NCBI GenBank assembly: GCA_029978085.1 | Contig: JAPOJV010000016.1 | Coordinates: forward strand, 1-35,924 | From: a bacterium | Lineage (GTDB): Bacteria; Planctomycetota; Planctomycetia; Pirellulales; UBA1268 | Direction: 5' to 3' | DNA: 35,924 nucleotides | The notes under the pieces: model-generated | The model's input: the letters and a program-made list of their open reading frames with translations, nothing else | Databases searched by the model: none | Told to the model about the DNA's origin: nothing | Part shown: piece by piece, positions 27,491-35,252 of the stretch | Layout of the letters: each line of letters starts with the position of its first letter | Position numbering within the stretch: position 1 is the stretch's first letter | Translations under genes and position numbers: made by a program

Positions 27491-28309
27491 ATGGGCCGCT
27501 ACCTCTCCATCTTTGGTACGTTCGCTCGGGCATGTCTCGTTCGCGACATGACGTTTCGGGCGAATTTTCTGCTGGAGTGCGTGACGAGCCTCGGCTGGAT
27601 GTCGATGAACCTCGCCTTCTACCTGCTCGTGTTTCAGTTCACGCCGGAGATCGGCAAGGGGACGGGCTGGTCGCGGGAGCCGTTCTTCGCGTTCGTGGCC
27701 ACCGGCCTGATCATCAACTCGATCGTGCAGGCCCTCTTCATGCCGAGCGCTGAAGAACTCACCGAGATGGTCCGGACCGGCGGCCTCGACGCCGTACTCG
27801 TGCGGCCGCTCGATGCGCAGTTTCTGCTGTCGATGCACCGCGTCGACTTCTCGTCGTTCGCCAACGGCCTCGTGGGCTGCGGCCTCCTCGCCTGGGCGCT
27901 CACGCGGATGGACTACGCCCCGCCCCCCATCGCCTGGCTGCTCTATCCGCTGCTCGTCGTCTGCGGCGTGGCGATCCTGTATTCGTTCGTGATCATGCTG
28001 GCCGCCGCCACGATCCTCATGGGTCGCAACCAGAGTCTCTACGACTTCTGGTTCTATCTCACGAATTTCTCCCGCTATCCCGCCGAGATTTATTCGGGGC
28101 CGTGGGGCGGTCCGCTCCGCGCCCTGTGCACGTTCGTGATCCCGATCCTGCTCGTCGTCAACGTGCCGGCTCGCGTCATCGCCCAGCCGCTCGTGGGCGA
28201 CGCATGGTGGCCCGTTGTCGGCGCCGTGGCGGCTGCGGCCGCAGCGCTCGTGATCTCGCGGATCGTCTTCCAGCGGGCGCTGGCCCGGTATCGCAGCGCG
28301 TCGAGTTAG
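27491..28309 (+). CDS. ABC-2 family permease, subunit 2 (DUF990-like)
   Basis: Second membrane subunit, 272 residues from ATG at 27491, with about six helices. The segment EMVRTGGLDAVLVRPLDAQF is the counterpart of the RDGSIKKYLVQPVDY segment in subunit 1, which shows the two are distant paralogues. It ends FQRALARYRSASS, a basic cytoplasmic tail. The start follows GGAGGCTGACG, a good ribosome site that overlaps the previous stop. Together the three genes should form a complete exporter of unknown cargo; DUF990 pairs have been linked to small-molecule or lipid export, without a firm general rule. Confidence 0.87.
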   Translation: MGRYLSIFGTFARACLVRDMTFRANFLLECVTSLGWMSMNLAFYLLVFQFTPEIGKGTGWSREPFFAFVATGLIINSIVQALFMPSAEELTEMVRTGGLDAVLVRPLDAQFLLSMHRVDFSSFANGLVGCGLLAWALTRMDYAPPPIAWLLYPLLVVCGVAILYSFVIMLAAATILMGRNQSLYDFWFYLTNFSRYPAEIYSGPWGGPLRALCTFVIPILLVVNVPARVIAQPLVGDAWWPVVGAVAAAAAALVISRIVFQRALARYRSASS

Positions 28310-28330
28310 GCCCGAGTGAGGAAGGATTCC

Positions 28331-29701
28331 GTGCGTCCGCAGCTCCATGAAGACACCGCCGCCACGTTGGTTGGCCTGACGATCGTCGCTCTGGCCCTGG
28401 CCGTCACCTGGGCCGCACGGCCGGCGGTGGAGCCGGCCAGTCGACAGGCCTACCCGAAGGGCTGGCCGACGCCGCTCTCGTCCACGATCGACAAGCCGCA
28501 GACGTGGGCTGATTCGCCGCTCGAAGCGCTCTGTGACAAGAAAGGGCGGAGCGTGGTCGTGCCCGTGCTGATGGGCATGGGCTGGGTCGTGCTCGTGGGC
28601 ATGGCCGGGGCGCTGCTCGGCGGTCGGTCGGTCGTGCGGGGCCTGCCGGGCACGGTCGCGGTCACGGCGCTGGCCGGCACGGCCTACCTGCTCGCCGGCC
28701 AGAAGGTCATCCATTACTACAACCTCGAGTATCCGCTCTGGGCACTCGGGGTCGGCCTCTTGATCGGCAACATCGTGGGAGTGCCGGCCTGGCTTGGTCG
28801 GGGGCTGGCCGGTGAGTTCCTCATCAAGACCGGCCTCGTGATCTTCGGGGCCGAGGTGCTCTTCGGTCGGCTGCTCGAACTCGGCCTGCCGGGGCTCTTG
28901 ACGGCCTGGATCGTCACGCCGATCGTCCTCGTGACCACCTATCTCGCTGGCGTGCACCTGTTGAAGATTCCGTCGCGGCCGCTCTGCATGGTCGTGTCGG
29001 CCGACATGTCCGTGTGTGGCGTGTCGGCGGCGATCGCCACGGGGGCGGCCTGTCGGGCGAAGAAGGAAGAGCTGTCGCTGGCGATCGGCCTGTCGCTCTT
29101 CTTCACCGTGATCATGATGGTGGCGATGCCGCCACTCATCGCCTGGATGGGGCTCGATCCGATCGTTGGTGGCGCGTGGATCGGAGGCACGATCGACGCC
29201 ACCGGCGCCGTCGTCGCTGCCGGTGAGGCGCTCGGCAAGGAGGGGGGCGAGGTCGCGGCCACCGTGAAGATGATCCAGAACTCGATGATCGGCGTGATCG
29301 CCTTCGCCGTCGCCGTGTATTGGGCCGGCTGGGTGGAACATGACGGCCAGCAGCGAGAGGGCTCGCTCGCAGCCGAGGCCTGGCGGAGGTTTCCGAAGTT
29401 CATCCTCGGTTTTCTTGTGGCCTCGCTCGTGTGTTCGTGGCTCTTCACCCGCTCACCCGAGGCTGCTTTGTGGGTGGACGGGACCACGACGGGCTTCACG
29501 TCGCGGCTGCGGGGCTGGCTGTTCTGCGCGGGCTTCGTCTGCATGGGGCTGCAGACCAACTTCCACGAGCTGGCCCCGGCGCTCGGCAGCGGCCGGCCGC
29601 TCGTGCTCTACGTGGCCGGCCAGCTCTTGAACCTCGTGCTCACGCTCGGCATGGCGAGCCTCACGTTCGGCTGGCTGTTCAAAAAGATGGTGGAGCCATG
29701 A
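28331..29701 (+). CDS. YeiH-type putative sulfate exporter family membrane protein
   Basis: An integral membrane protein of 456 residues from GTG at 28331, with about ten to eleven helices. The conserved YeiH/UPF0324 segments are present: LEYPLWALGVGLLIGNI, GEFLIKTGLVIFGAEVLFG, VVSADMSVCGVSAAIATGAA and GAWIGGTIDATGAVVAAGEA. The family is annotated as putative sulfate exporters; transport activity is little studied. GTG at 28331 is preferred over GTG at 28316 because AGGAAGGA lies just upstream of it. A ~60-residue soluble insert follows the first helix (PKGWPTPLSSTIDKPQTW). The stop overlaps the start of the next small gene (ATGA). Confidence 0.88.
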   Translation: MRPQLHEDTAATLVGLTIVALALAVTWAARPAVEPASRQAYPKGWPTPLSSTIDKPQTWADSPLEALCDKKGRSVVVPVLMGMGWVVLVGMAGALLGGRSVVRGLPGTVAVTALAGTAYLLAGQKVIHYYNLEYPLWALGVGLLIGNIVGVPAWLGRGLAGEFLIKTGLVIFGAEVLFGRLLELGLPGLLTAWIVTPIVLVTTYLAGVHLLKIPSRPLCMVVSADMSVCGVSAAIATGAACRAKKEELSLAIGLSLFFTVIMMVAMPPLIAWMGLDPIVGGAWIGGTIDATGAVVAAGEALGKEGGEVAATVKMIQNSMIGVIAFAVAVYWAGWVEHDGQQREGSLAAEAWRRFPKFILGFLVASLVCSWLFTRSPEAALWVDGTTTGFTSRLRGWLFCAGFVCMGLQTNFHELAPALGSGRPLVLYVAGQLLNLVLTLGMASLTFGWLFKKMVEP

Positions 29702-29934
29702 GCAGCCTGCAGGCCACACGACCTGAGATGAAACGGCTCGTGCTCGGCATTGCGGCAGTGATTGCGATCTGGGGCGGCCTGCTGCCGGCTCTGCTGCGGT
29801 GCCCGGCCATCGCCCGGCACGTCGCCCGAATGGAGGAGCGGGGCGTGAACCCTACGGCCATGTATTACACGGAGCTCGACCGCCTGCCGCTGCGGCCCGA
29901 GTGGGTCGATCGCCGCCTCACGCTCTGGCCATAG
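29698..29934 (+). CDS. Small single-helix membrane protein
   Basis: A 78-residue protein whose ATG overlaps the stop of the YeiH-type gene by four bases. One membrane helix (about 12-33, MKRLVLGIAAVIAIWGGLLPAL) is followed by a soluble tail of about 45 residues with MEERGVNPTAMYYTELDRLP and a C-terminal RRLTLWP. The tight coupling suggests an accessory subunit for the YeiH-type transporter. I do not recognise a family. Confidence 0.7.
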   Translation: MSSLQATRPEMKRLVLGIAAVIAIWGGLLPALLRCPAIARHVARMEERGVNPTAMYYTELDRLPLRPEWVDRRLTLWP

Positions 29935-29954
29935 CCCGGCACCGGCCTCGCGAC

Positions 29955-29960
29955 TACACT
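29955..29960 (+). promoter_or_regulatory. Candidate -10 box before the TIM-barrel/UbiA group
   Basis: TACACT ends nine bases before the ATG at 29970, in the 35-base gap after the small membrane protein gene. The same hexamer stands before ribF at 8720. A start from here would give a very short leader. Confidence 0.3.
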
Positions 29961-29969
29961 CCTCCCACC

Positions 29970-30833
29970 ATGCTCAAACTCGCCTTCAGTTCCAACGCCT
30001 ATCTCGACGTACCGGTGGAGGAGGCGATCGCCCGGATCGCCGGCTTCGGCTACCACGGCATCGAATTGCTCGCCGACGTGCCGCACGCCTGGCCCGCCGG
30101 ACTGCTCGGCGTGCAGAAGGATTCGATCCGCCGCGCCCTTGCCGCGAGCGGCCTGGCGATCTCCAACATCAATGCCTTCATGATGAACGCGGTCGCCGAT
30201 CCGCGGCAGCCCTACTGGCATCCCGGCTGGACCGATCCCGATCGGCATTACCGGGCGATCCGCCGGGAGCATACGAAGCGGGCCCTGCGGCTGGCCGCGG
30301 AGCTCGGGGCGCCGGCGATCTCGACCGAGCCCGGCGGCGAGATTCAGCCGGGGCAGAGCCGCGAGCAGGCCACCGACATCTTCTATGAGGAAATCATGCC
30401 GGTGCTCGACGTGGCGGCGGCGGTGGGCGTGACGCTTCTTATCGAGCCGGAGCCGGGGCTGCTCATCGAGAAGTTCGGCCAGTATCTCGAGTTTGCCGAG
30501 CGGGTGAATCACCCGGCGCTCGGCCTGAACTTCGACATCGGCCACGCCTACTGCGTGGGCGAGGATCCGGCCGAGTGGGTGCCGCGGATGAAGGATCACA
30601 CGCGGCACTACCACTTCGAAGACATCGCCGCCACGCGGGTGCACCATCACCTCGTGCAGGGCGAAGGGGCGATCGACTTCGGGAGCGTGTTCCAGGCGAT
30701 CGCTGCCCACACGCCCGATCGCTGGGTGACGGTGGAACTCTATCCCTACCGCGACCGGCCCGATGATGCGGCCCGCGCCGCGCGGGCCCACCTGCTGGCG
30801 TGCGCGAAGGCCGTCGGCGTGGAGCTGGCCTGA
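29970..30833 (+). CDS. Xylose-isomerase-like TIM-barrel protein (sugar phosphate isomerase/epimerase family), 1
   Basis: A 287-residue AP-endonuclease-2/xylose-isomerase-like barrel. It starts MLKLAFSSNAYLDVPVEEAI with the usual first strand. Probable metal ligands sit where the family has them: E159 (LLIEPEPG), D189 and H192 (FDIGHA), H215 (HYHFED) and E256 (VELYPY). STEPGGE (119-124 region) and HHHLVQGEGAIDF line the barrel mouth. It is followed one base later by a UbiA-type prenyltransferase gene, and a second barrel gene follows that. Such barrel proteins beside UbiA are a feature of Ebo-type clusters, but the substrate here is unknown. Confidence 0.85.
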   Translation: MLKLAFSSNAYLDVPVEEAIARIAGFGYHGIELLADVPHAWPAGLLGVQKDSIRRALAASGLAISNINAFMMNAVADPRQPYWHPGWTDPDRHYRAIRREHTKRALRLAAELGAPAISTEPGGEIQPGQSREQATDIFYEEIMPVLDVAAAVGVTLLIEPEPGLLIEKFGQYLEFAERVNHPALGLNFDIGHAYCVGEDPAEWVPRMKDHTRHYHFEDIAATRVHHHLVQGEGAIDFGSVFQAIAAHTPDRWVTVELYPYRDRPDDAARAARAHLLACAKAVGVELA

Positions 30834-30834
30834 C

Positions 30835-31752
30835 ATGCGTGACTGGCTGCGGATCGTACGGCTGCCGAATCATGCGACGGCCGTCGCCGACGTGCTGGCC
30901 GGCTATCTCATCGTCGCGGTACTGCGCGTCCTCGACTGGCCGCCAGCCGCCTGCTGGCTGGCGATCCTCGCGAGCGTCTGCTTCTATGCGGCGGGTATGG
31001 TGCTCAACGATGTCTGCGACGTGGAGCTCGACCGCGTCGAGCGGCCGGAGCGGCCGCTGCCGAGCGGCGCAATCAGCGTCCGCCAGGCGGCCCTCGTGGG
31101 CAGCAGCCTGCTCGCCGCTGGTTCGGCGGCCGCCTGTGCGACGGCGATCGTGGCCCGCTCCCCGTGGCCGGCGCTCGTCGGGGCTGGGCTGACCGCCGCG
31201 GTGTGGCTCTATGATCGGCACGCGAAGCCCACGCTCGCCGGGCCGTTCGTGATGGGAGCCTGCCGCGGCCTCAACTGGCTGTTGGGAATGACTGCTGCCG
31301 GTGGGGCCATCGGCTCGCTCTGGACGATCCCGCTCGGCATGGCCCTCTATGTCGCGGGCATTACGCTCTACGCCCGCGACGAGGCGGGCCGGAGCCGCGT
31401 GGCCACGCTCGTCGGCGGGCTGGCGGTGATGGGGCTCGGCCTTGCGGTCGCGTCGCGTTTCATCTGGCCGGCGGTGGAAGCGGGGGCGAATCTTCCCGAG
31501 TCGCCACTGCCGGCGTCGAACTGGCTCTTGCTCTGGGGCATCCTCGGCACGTCGATCCTGCTCCGTGGCCTCATCGGTGTGCTCGACCCGTCGCCGGGGC
31601 GGGTGCAGGCCGCCGTGGGCAATGCGATCATGTCGATCATCACGCTCGACGCCGTGCTCGTGCTCGCGTTCTGCGGTGAGCGATGGGCGGTCGTGCTCCT
31701 GCTGCTCCTCCCGCTCTTCATGTTCGGCAGGCGGCTCGTGCCGCCGACCTGA
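30835..31752 (+). CDS. UbiA-family prenyltransferase (EboC-like)
   Basis: An integral membrane prenyltransferase of 305 residues with about eight helices. The first Asp-rich motif is NDVCDVELDRVERPERPLPSG (N58, D59, D62, D66), which binds the Mg-prenyl-diphosphate. The second motif region reads LYDRHAKPT (125-133), followed by GACRGLNWLLGM. No ubiquinone, menaquinone or haem O gene is nearby, so a house-keeping role is not indicated. The RGLN-type second half and the flanking TIM-barrel proteins recall EboC of the Ebo cluster, from memory of that family. The ATG at 30835 follows the barrel stop after one base, so the two are coupled. Confidence 0.85.
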   Translation: MRDWLRIVRLPNHATAVADVLAGYLIVAVLRVLDWPPAACWLAILASVCFYAAGMVLNDVCDVELDRVERPERPLPSGAISVRQAALVGSSLLAAGSAAACATAIVARSPWPALVGAGLTAAVWLYDRHAKPTLAGPFVMGACRGLNWLLGMTAAGGAIGSLWTIPLGMALYVAGITLYARDEAGRSRVATLVGGLAVMGLGLAVASRFIWPAVEAGANLPESPLPASNWLLLWGILGTSILLRGLIGVLDPSPGRVQAAVGNAIMSIITLDAVLVLAFCGERWAVVLLLLLPLFMFGRRLVPPT

Positions 31753-31788
31753 GGCGGGCGATTCCGACGGAGCCTGACGGAGGCTTGT

Positions 31789-32634
31789 GTGGCCATGCGG
31801 CTCGGGTTCAGCACCAACAGCATCGGCGACATCGACCCGCTCGACGCGCTGCCGCTACTCGCCGAGCTGGGCTACACGTCGCTGGCCCTCACGCTCGATC
31901 GCCACACGATTGATCCGTTTGCCGCGGACCTGTCGACCCGGATCGAGCGCTGGCGGCGGGCGCTCGCCGCGAGCGAAATGGCGTGCGTCATCGAGACGGG
32001 AGCCCGCCATCTGCTCGACGTGCGAGTGAAGCACGAGCCCACGTTCGTGACTGCGGATCCGGAGGCCCGTGGCCGTCGCGTCGAGTTCACGCGGCGGGCG
32101 GTCGACATCGCCGCGGAACTCGGAGCAGGCTGCGCATCGGCCTGGTCGGGCGTGGTGCGGGATGCCGCCCCGAGCGACGTGGTCTGGGAGCGGCTCGTCG
32201 GGGCCGTCGCGCCGGTCGTCGACCATGCGGCGCGGCGCGGCGTGTCGCTCGGCTTCGAGCCCGAGCCCGGCATGTTCATCGACTCGCTCGCCCGCTTTGG
32301 GCTGCTCCGCGAGCGACTCGGCCGGCCAGAATCGCTCCGGCTCACCGTCGATCTCGGCCACCTTGAGTGCATGGGGGAGCGTCCGCTGGCGAAGCGGCTC
32401 GCGATGTGGAGCGGCGAGATCGTGAACGTGCACGTGGACGACATGCTCGCCTGCCGCCACGAGCACTTGCCGTTGGGGCAGGGGGACGTCGAGGTCGCCC
32501 CGCTCCTCGCCGCGCTCGCTGCCGCCGGCTACGCGGGGGGGCTCCACATCGAACTTCCCCGCCAGTCACACCGCTGGCTCGAAACCGCCCGCGAGTCGGC
32601 CCGCACGCTTCGCCGCGTAAAAAATCTCAAATGA
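31789..32634 (+). CDS. Xylose-isomerase-like TIM-barrel protein, 2
   Basis: A 281-residue second barrel, clearly different from the first. Strand one is MRLGFSTNSIGDIDPLDALP. Likely metal ligands are E157 (LGFEPEPG), D188 and H191 (VDLGHLECMGE), H215 (NVHVDDM) and E255 (LHIELP). ACRHEHLPLGQGDVEVAPLL matches the substrate-loop position of the family. The two GTG/ATG starts at 31789 and 31795 are both possible; GGAGG five bases before the GTG favours it. It ends before a hairpin with a short T-run at 32641-32671. It belongs to the same run of genes as the prenyltransferase. Function unknown; similar proteins occur in Ebo clusters (EboE is longer, about 400 residues). Confidence 0.82.
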   Translation: MAMRLGFSTNSIGDIDPLDALPLLAELGYTSLALTLDRHTIDPFAADLSTRIERWRRALAASEMACVIETGARHLLDVRVKHEPTFVTADPEARGRRVEFTRRAVDIAAELGAGCASAWSGVVRDAAPSDVVWERLVGAVAPVVDHAARRGVSLGFEPEPGMFIDSLARFGLLRERLGRPESLRLTVDLGHLECMGERPLAKRLAMWSGEIVNVHVDDMLACRHEHLPLGQGDVEVAPLLAALAAAGYAGGLHIELPRQSHRWLETARESARTLRRVKNLK

Positions 32635-32640
32635 TCTGCG

Positions 32641-32671
32641 AAAAGCCTCATGGACATGGGGCCTTTCGTTT
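32641..32671 (+). terminator. Possible terminator after the TIM-barrel/UbiA group
   Basis: AAAAGCCTCAT and ATGGGGCCTTT form an imperfect stem around a three-base loop, followed by CGTTTCG. It begins seven bases after the barrel stop codon. The stem is weak and the T-run short, so this is a modest call. Confidence 0.4.
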
Positions 32672-32683
32672 CGCATGGTGAGC

Positions 32684-32701
32684 AAGTGATTCCAATCACT
32701 T
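32684..32701. promoter_or_regulatory. Perfect 8-bp palindrome, candidate operator
   Basis: AAGTGATTCCAATCACTT has perfect eight-base arms around CC, in an AT-rich patch of an otherwise GC-rich window. It ends 22 bases before the Gfo/Idh/MocA start codon, where a repressor or activator site would act. Size and symmetry suit a dimeric regulator of the LacI or GntR type. A broken XylR/AraC regulator gene lies 1.4 kb downstream, but AraC-type sites are usually direct repeats. Confidence 0.45.
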
Positions 32702-32723
32702 TCCCAGCGAGACATCTCTCTCC

Positions 32724-33869
32724 ATGACCAGCACGGCAGCTGCCCGGCGGAAGGTTCGCACCGCCATCGTCGGCCTCGGCTTCGGGGCCGAATTCATCCC
32801 CATCCATCAGCGGCATCCGCACGCGGAGCTCGTCGCCATCTGCCAGCGGTCGAAAGACAAGCTCGACCAGGTGGGCAACGCCTACGGCGTCGAACGGCGG
32901 TATCAGTCGTACGCCGACGTGCTCAAGGACAAGGAAATCGACGCCGTCCACATCAATTCACCGATTCCCGACCACGGCCCGATGTCGATCGCGGCCCTCG
33001 AGGCGGGCAAGCACGTGATGTGCACGGTGCCGATGGCCACGAGCATCGAGGACTGCAAGAAGATCGTTGAGCTGTCGGAGAAGACCGGCCTCACATACAT
33101 GATGGCGGAAACGGTCGTCTATGCCCGCGAGTTCCTGTTCATCCGGCAGCTGGCCGCACGGGGCGATCTCGGCAAGATTCAGTTCGTGCAGGCGAGCCAC
33201 CAGCAGGATATGGACGGCTGGCCGAACTACTGGCCGGGGCTGCCGCCGATGCACTATGCCACCCACTGCGTGGGCCCGTGCCTGGCCCTGGAGCGGAAGG
33301 ATGCTGAGGAAGTGAGCTGTTTCGGCTCGGGCCGGATCCGCGAGGAGCTGGTCGCGAAATACGGTTCGCCGTTCGCGATCGAGAGCGCCCATGTGAAGCT
33401 GCGCATGAGCGACGTCGTGGCCCGCGTGATCCGCTCGCTGTTCGACACGGCCCGGCAGTATCGCGAGAGCTTCGACGTGTATGGCTCGAAGCAGAGCTTC
33501 GAGTGGCAGCTCATGGAGGGGGAGGAGCCGGTGCTCCATACGGCGAAGCTGCCGGAGCCCGAGATCCCCAAGCGGGTGCCGGTGCCCGACTTCGCGCACC
33601 TGCTCCCCGAGCCGATCCAGCGGTTCACCACCGGCGGCGTCTACGACGCAGGCGACCACCAGCACCTCTCGTTCACGCAGGGAGGCGGCCATGGCGGCAG
33701 CCATCCGCACCTCGTGCACGAGTTCGTCACGGCCCTCGTGGAGGGTCGCGATCCGTATCCGAATGCCCGTCAGAGCGCCAACTGGACCTGCACCGGCATC
33801 CTGGCCCACGAGTCGGCGATGAAGGGTGGCGCTATCATGAAATTGCCCGAGTGGAGTTTTTCCGGCTGA
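32724..33869 (+). CDS. Gfo/Idh/MocA family oxidoreductase
   Basis: NAD(P)-dependent sugar or inositol dehydrogenase-like protein of 381 residues. The Rossmann fold is present (AIVGLGFGAEFIPIHQRHPH, residues 14-33), followed by the substrate domain (residues ~130-340). The EKPxA motif that normally supplies the catalytic lysine reads CTVPMA (100-105), so the lysine is absent. A histidine-rich stretch (DHQHLSFTQGGGHGGSHPHL) near residues 311-330 may bind metal or substrate. No Tat signal is visible, so it is cytoplasmic. It follows the two TIM-barrel genes, a common pairing in sugar catabolism. GAGACATCTCTCTCC before the ATG is a weak ribosome site. Confidence 0.88.
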   Translation: MTSTAAARRKVRTAIVGLGFGAEFIPIHQRHPHAELVAICQRSKDKLDQVGNAYGVERRYQSYADVLKDKEIDAVHINSPIPDHGPMSIAALEAGKHVMCTVPMATSIEDCKKIVELSEKTGLTYMMAETVVYAREFLFIRQLAARGDLGKIQFVQASHQQDMDGWPNYWPGLPPMHYATHCVGPCLALERKDAEEVSCFGSGRIREELVAKYGSPFAIESAHVKLRMSDVVARVIRSLFDTARQYRESFDVYGSKQSFEWQLMEGEEPVLHTAKLPEPEIPKRVPVPDFAHLLPEPIQRFTTGGVYDAGDHQHLSFTQGGGHGGSHPHLVHEFVTALVEGRDPYPNARQSANWTCTGILAHESAMKGGAIMKLPEWSFSG

Positions 33870-33875
33870 TCGTCC

Positions 33876-34218
33876 GCTCGTCGTGGGCCATCACGACGAA
33901 CCGCACGAAGGAGCGGCCGATCGCGACAGCCACGTCGGGCCGCTTGGCGAGCAGTCTGTCGATGAGCCAGGCCGCCTCGGCCAGTGCCGCGGGCTGTACC
34001 CGTTCGCTCGCCACCACCGGAATGCCCCCAGCGGCCCGCACGTACTGCGTGTAGACCGGCGACGGCGAGGAATCCGGTGAGATGGGTGTCGATGCGCATT
34101 GAAGAATTCCCAGGCGATGAGTGTAGCCGTGCGGGGGCGGTCGTGATGGTAAAAAAGAACCTATGCCCCGCTCCCGCACCGCGTCGCTTCGCCGTTCGCC
34201 GCGGGTCGCCGTGCTCAT
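33876..34218 (-). pseudogene. Remnant of an unknown protein gene
   Basis: The minus frame reads TPISPDSSPSPVYTQYVRAA then GGIPVVASERVQPAALAEAA and WLIDRLLAKRPDVAVAIGRS, ending FVRFVVMAHDERT, before it runs into the antisense of the Gfo gene. The pattern of alternating helix and strand looks like real protein and resembles, from memory, a secreted planctomycete domain with GGIPVVAS and VRFVVMA. No signal peptide or convincing start exists; the upstream end crosses the start of the broken regulator gene, and the C-terminal half is missing. It is best read as a decayed fragment. The function of the parent protein is unknown. Confidence 0.45.
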
Positions 34219-35140
34219 CGAGGCGTCGAACGCCTACGGCCGCGGGTTGCTCGAAGGCATCCACCGTCACGTCCGCGAGCACGACCCCTGGACGATCCTG
34301 CTGCCCGAGCACGGCCGCGGCCTGCCGCCGCTGGCGATGCTCGCCCGCTGGCAAGGGGATGGCGTGATCGCCCGCATCGAGACGCCGGCGATCGCCGCCG
34401 CGGTCGGCACGCTCCGGCGCAGGCTCGGCATCCCCGTGATCGACGTCAGTGCCGCACGTCTCCTGCCCGACGTGCCCTAGGTCGAGGCGATCGAGGCCTG
34501 GCTCATGTCGCTGCCCAAGCCCGTGGGGCTCTTCGCCTGCTACGACATCCGCGGCCGGCAGGCGCTCGATGCCTGCCGGCGGGCCGGGCTTTCGGTCCCC
34601 GACAACGTGGCCGTGCTCGGCGTCGACGACGATGCCGTGCTCTGCGGGCTGTCGAGCCCCCCGCTCTCGAGCGTCATTCCCGACGCCCGCGGCGCAGGCC
34701 GCCTCGCCGCCGAGCTGCTCGAGGCGCTGCTGCGCGGTGAACCGCTGGAACGCGATGAGTGGCTTCTCCCCCCCGTGGGCATCGCGATGCGGCAGAGCAC
34801 GGATGTTTTGGCGATCGACGATGCGGTCGTCGTCGCTGCCGTCCGCTACATCCGCGAGCATGCCTGCGACGGGATCAAGGTGGCCGACGTTCTGAAGGCG
34901 GTGGGCAGCGGTCGCCGCGGGCTCGAAAGTCGGTTCACCCGCCGCGTGGGCCACACGCCGCACGAGGAGATCGCCCGCCTGCAGTTTCGCCGCGTCGAGC
35001 AGCTGCTCGCCGAGACCGACCTGCCGCTCGCCACGATCGCCGCCCGGGCCGGCTTCCGCCACACCGAATACATGACCGTGGCGTTCACCCGCCGCCACGG
35101 CGTGTCGCCGAGCCGCTGGCGGCGCAGCCGGCGTGGCTGA
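34163..35140 (+). pseudogene. XylR/AraC-type transcriptional regulator, broken by internal deletion and in-frame stop
   Basis: The first reading part (34163-34480, 105 codons) is the start of a LacI-like sugar-sensing domain: VAVLIEASNAYGRGLLEGIH to IPVIDVSAARLLPDVP. A TAG at 34478-34480 ends it. The same frame continues at once with VEAIEAWLMSLPKPVGLFAC to the end of that domain and then a C-terminal AraC-type helix-turn-helix region (VADVLKAVGSGRRGLESRFT, LATIAARAGFRHTEYMTVAF). Intact XylR-family proteins of this kind have about 385-390 residues; here the two parts sum to about 325, so about 65 residues are missing exactly at the TAG. The second part could be read alone from ATG 34505, giving 211 residues with an intact DNA-binding domain. 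The missing segment would link the two halves of the sensor domain, so sugar sensing should be lost. Confidence 0.85.
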
Positions 35141-35159
35141 AGGACACGCTCGTAGGCCC

Positions 35160-35233
35160 GTCACTCCGTGACTGGCTTCTCTCCGGTGTGGGTCTGTCAC
35201 GCCGTGACAGCTGCTTTCCGGTCACAGCGTGAC
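35160..35233. repeat. Palindromic repeat cluster C
   Basis: Three cores of the GTCACGNCGTGAC type: GTCACTCCGTGAC (35160-35172), TGTCACGCCGTGACA (35195-35209) and GTCACAGCGTGAC (35221-35233), spaced by about 22 and 11 bases. The following GTGACCGGGCTACC... run resembles the units of cluster A. It lies between the convergent 3' ends of the broken regulator gene and the ferredoxin gene. Confidence 0.75.
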
Positions 35234-35252
35234 CGGGCTACCGTGACCGAGC

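Noticed and set aside
34478-34480. TAG as programmed read-through or selenocysteine-like recoding
   Set aside because: About 65 residues are missing at the same point compared with intact regulators, so a deletion explains the stop better than recoding.
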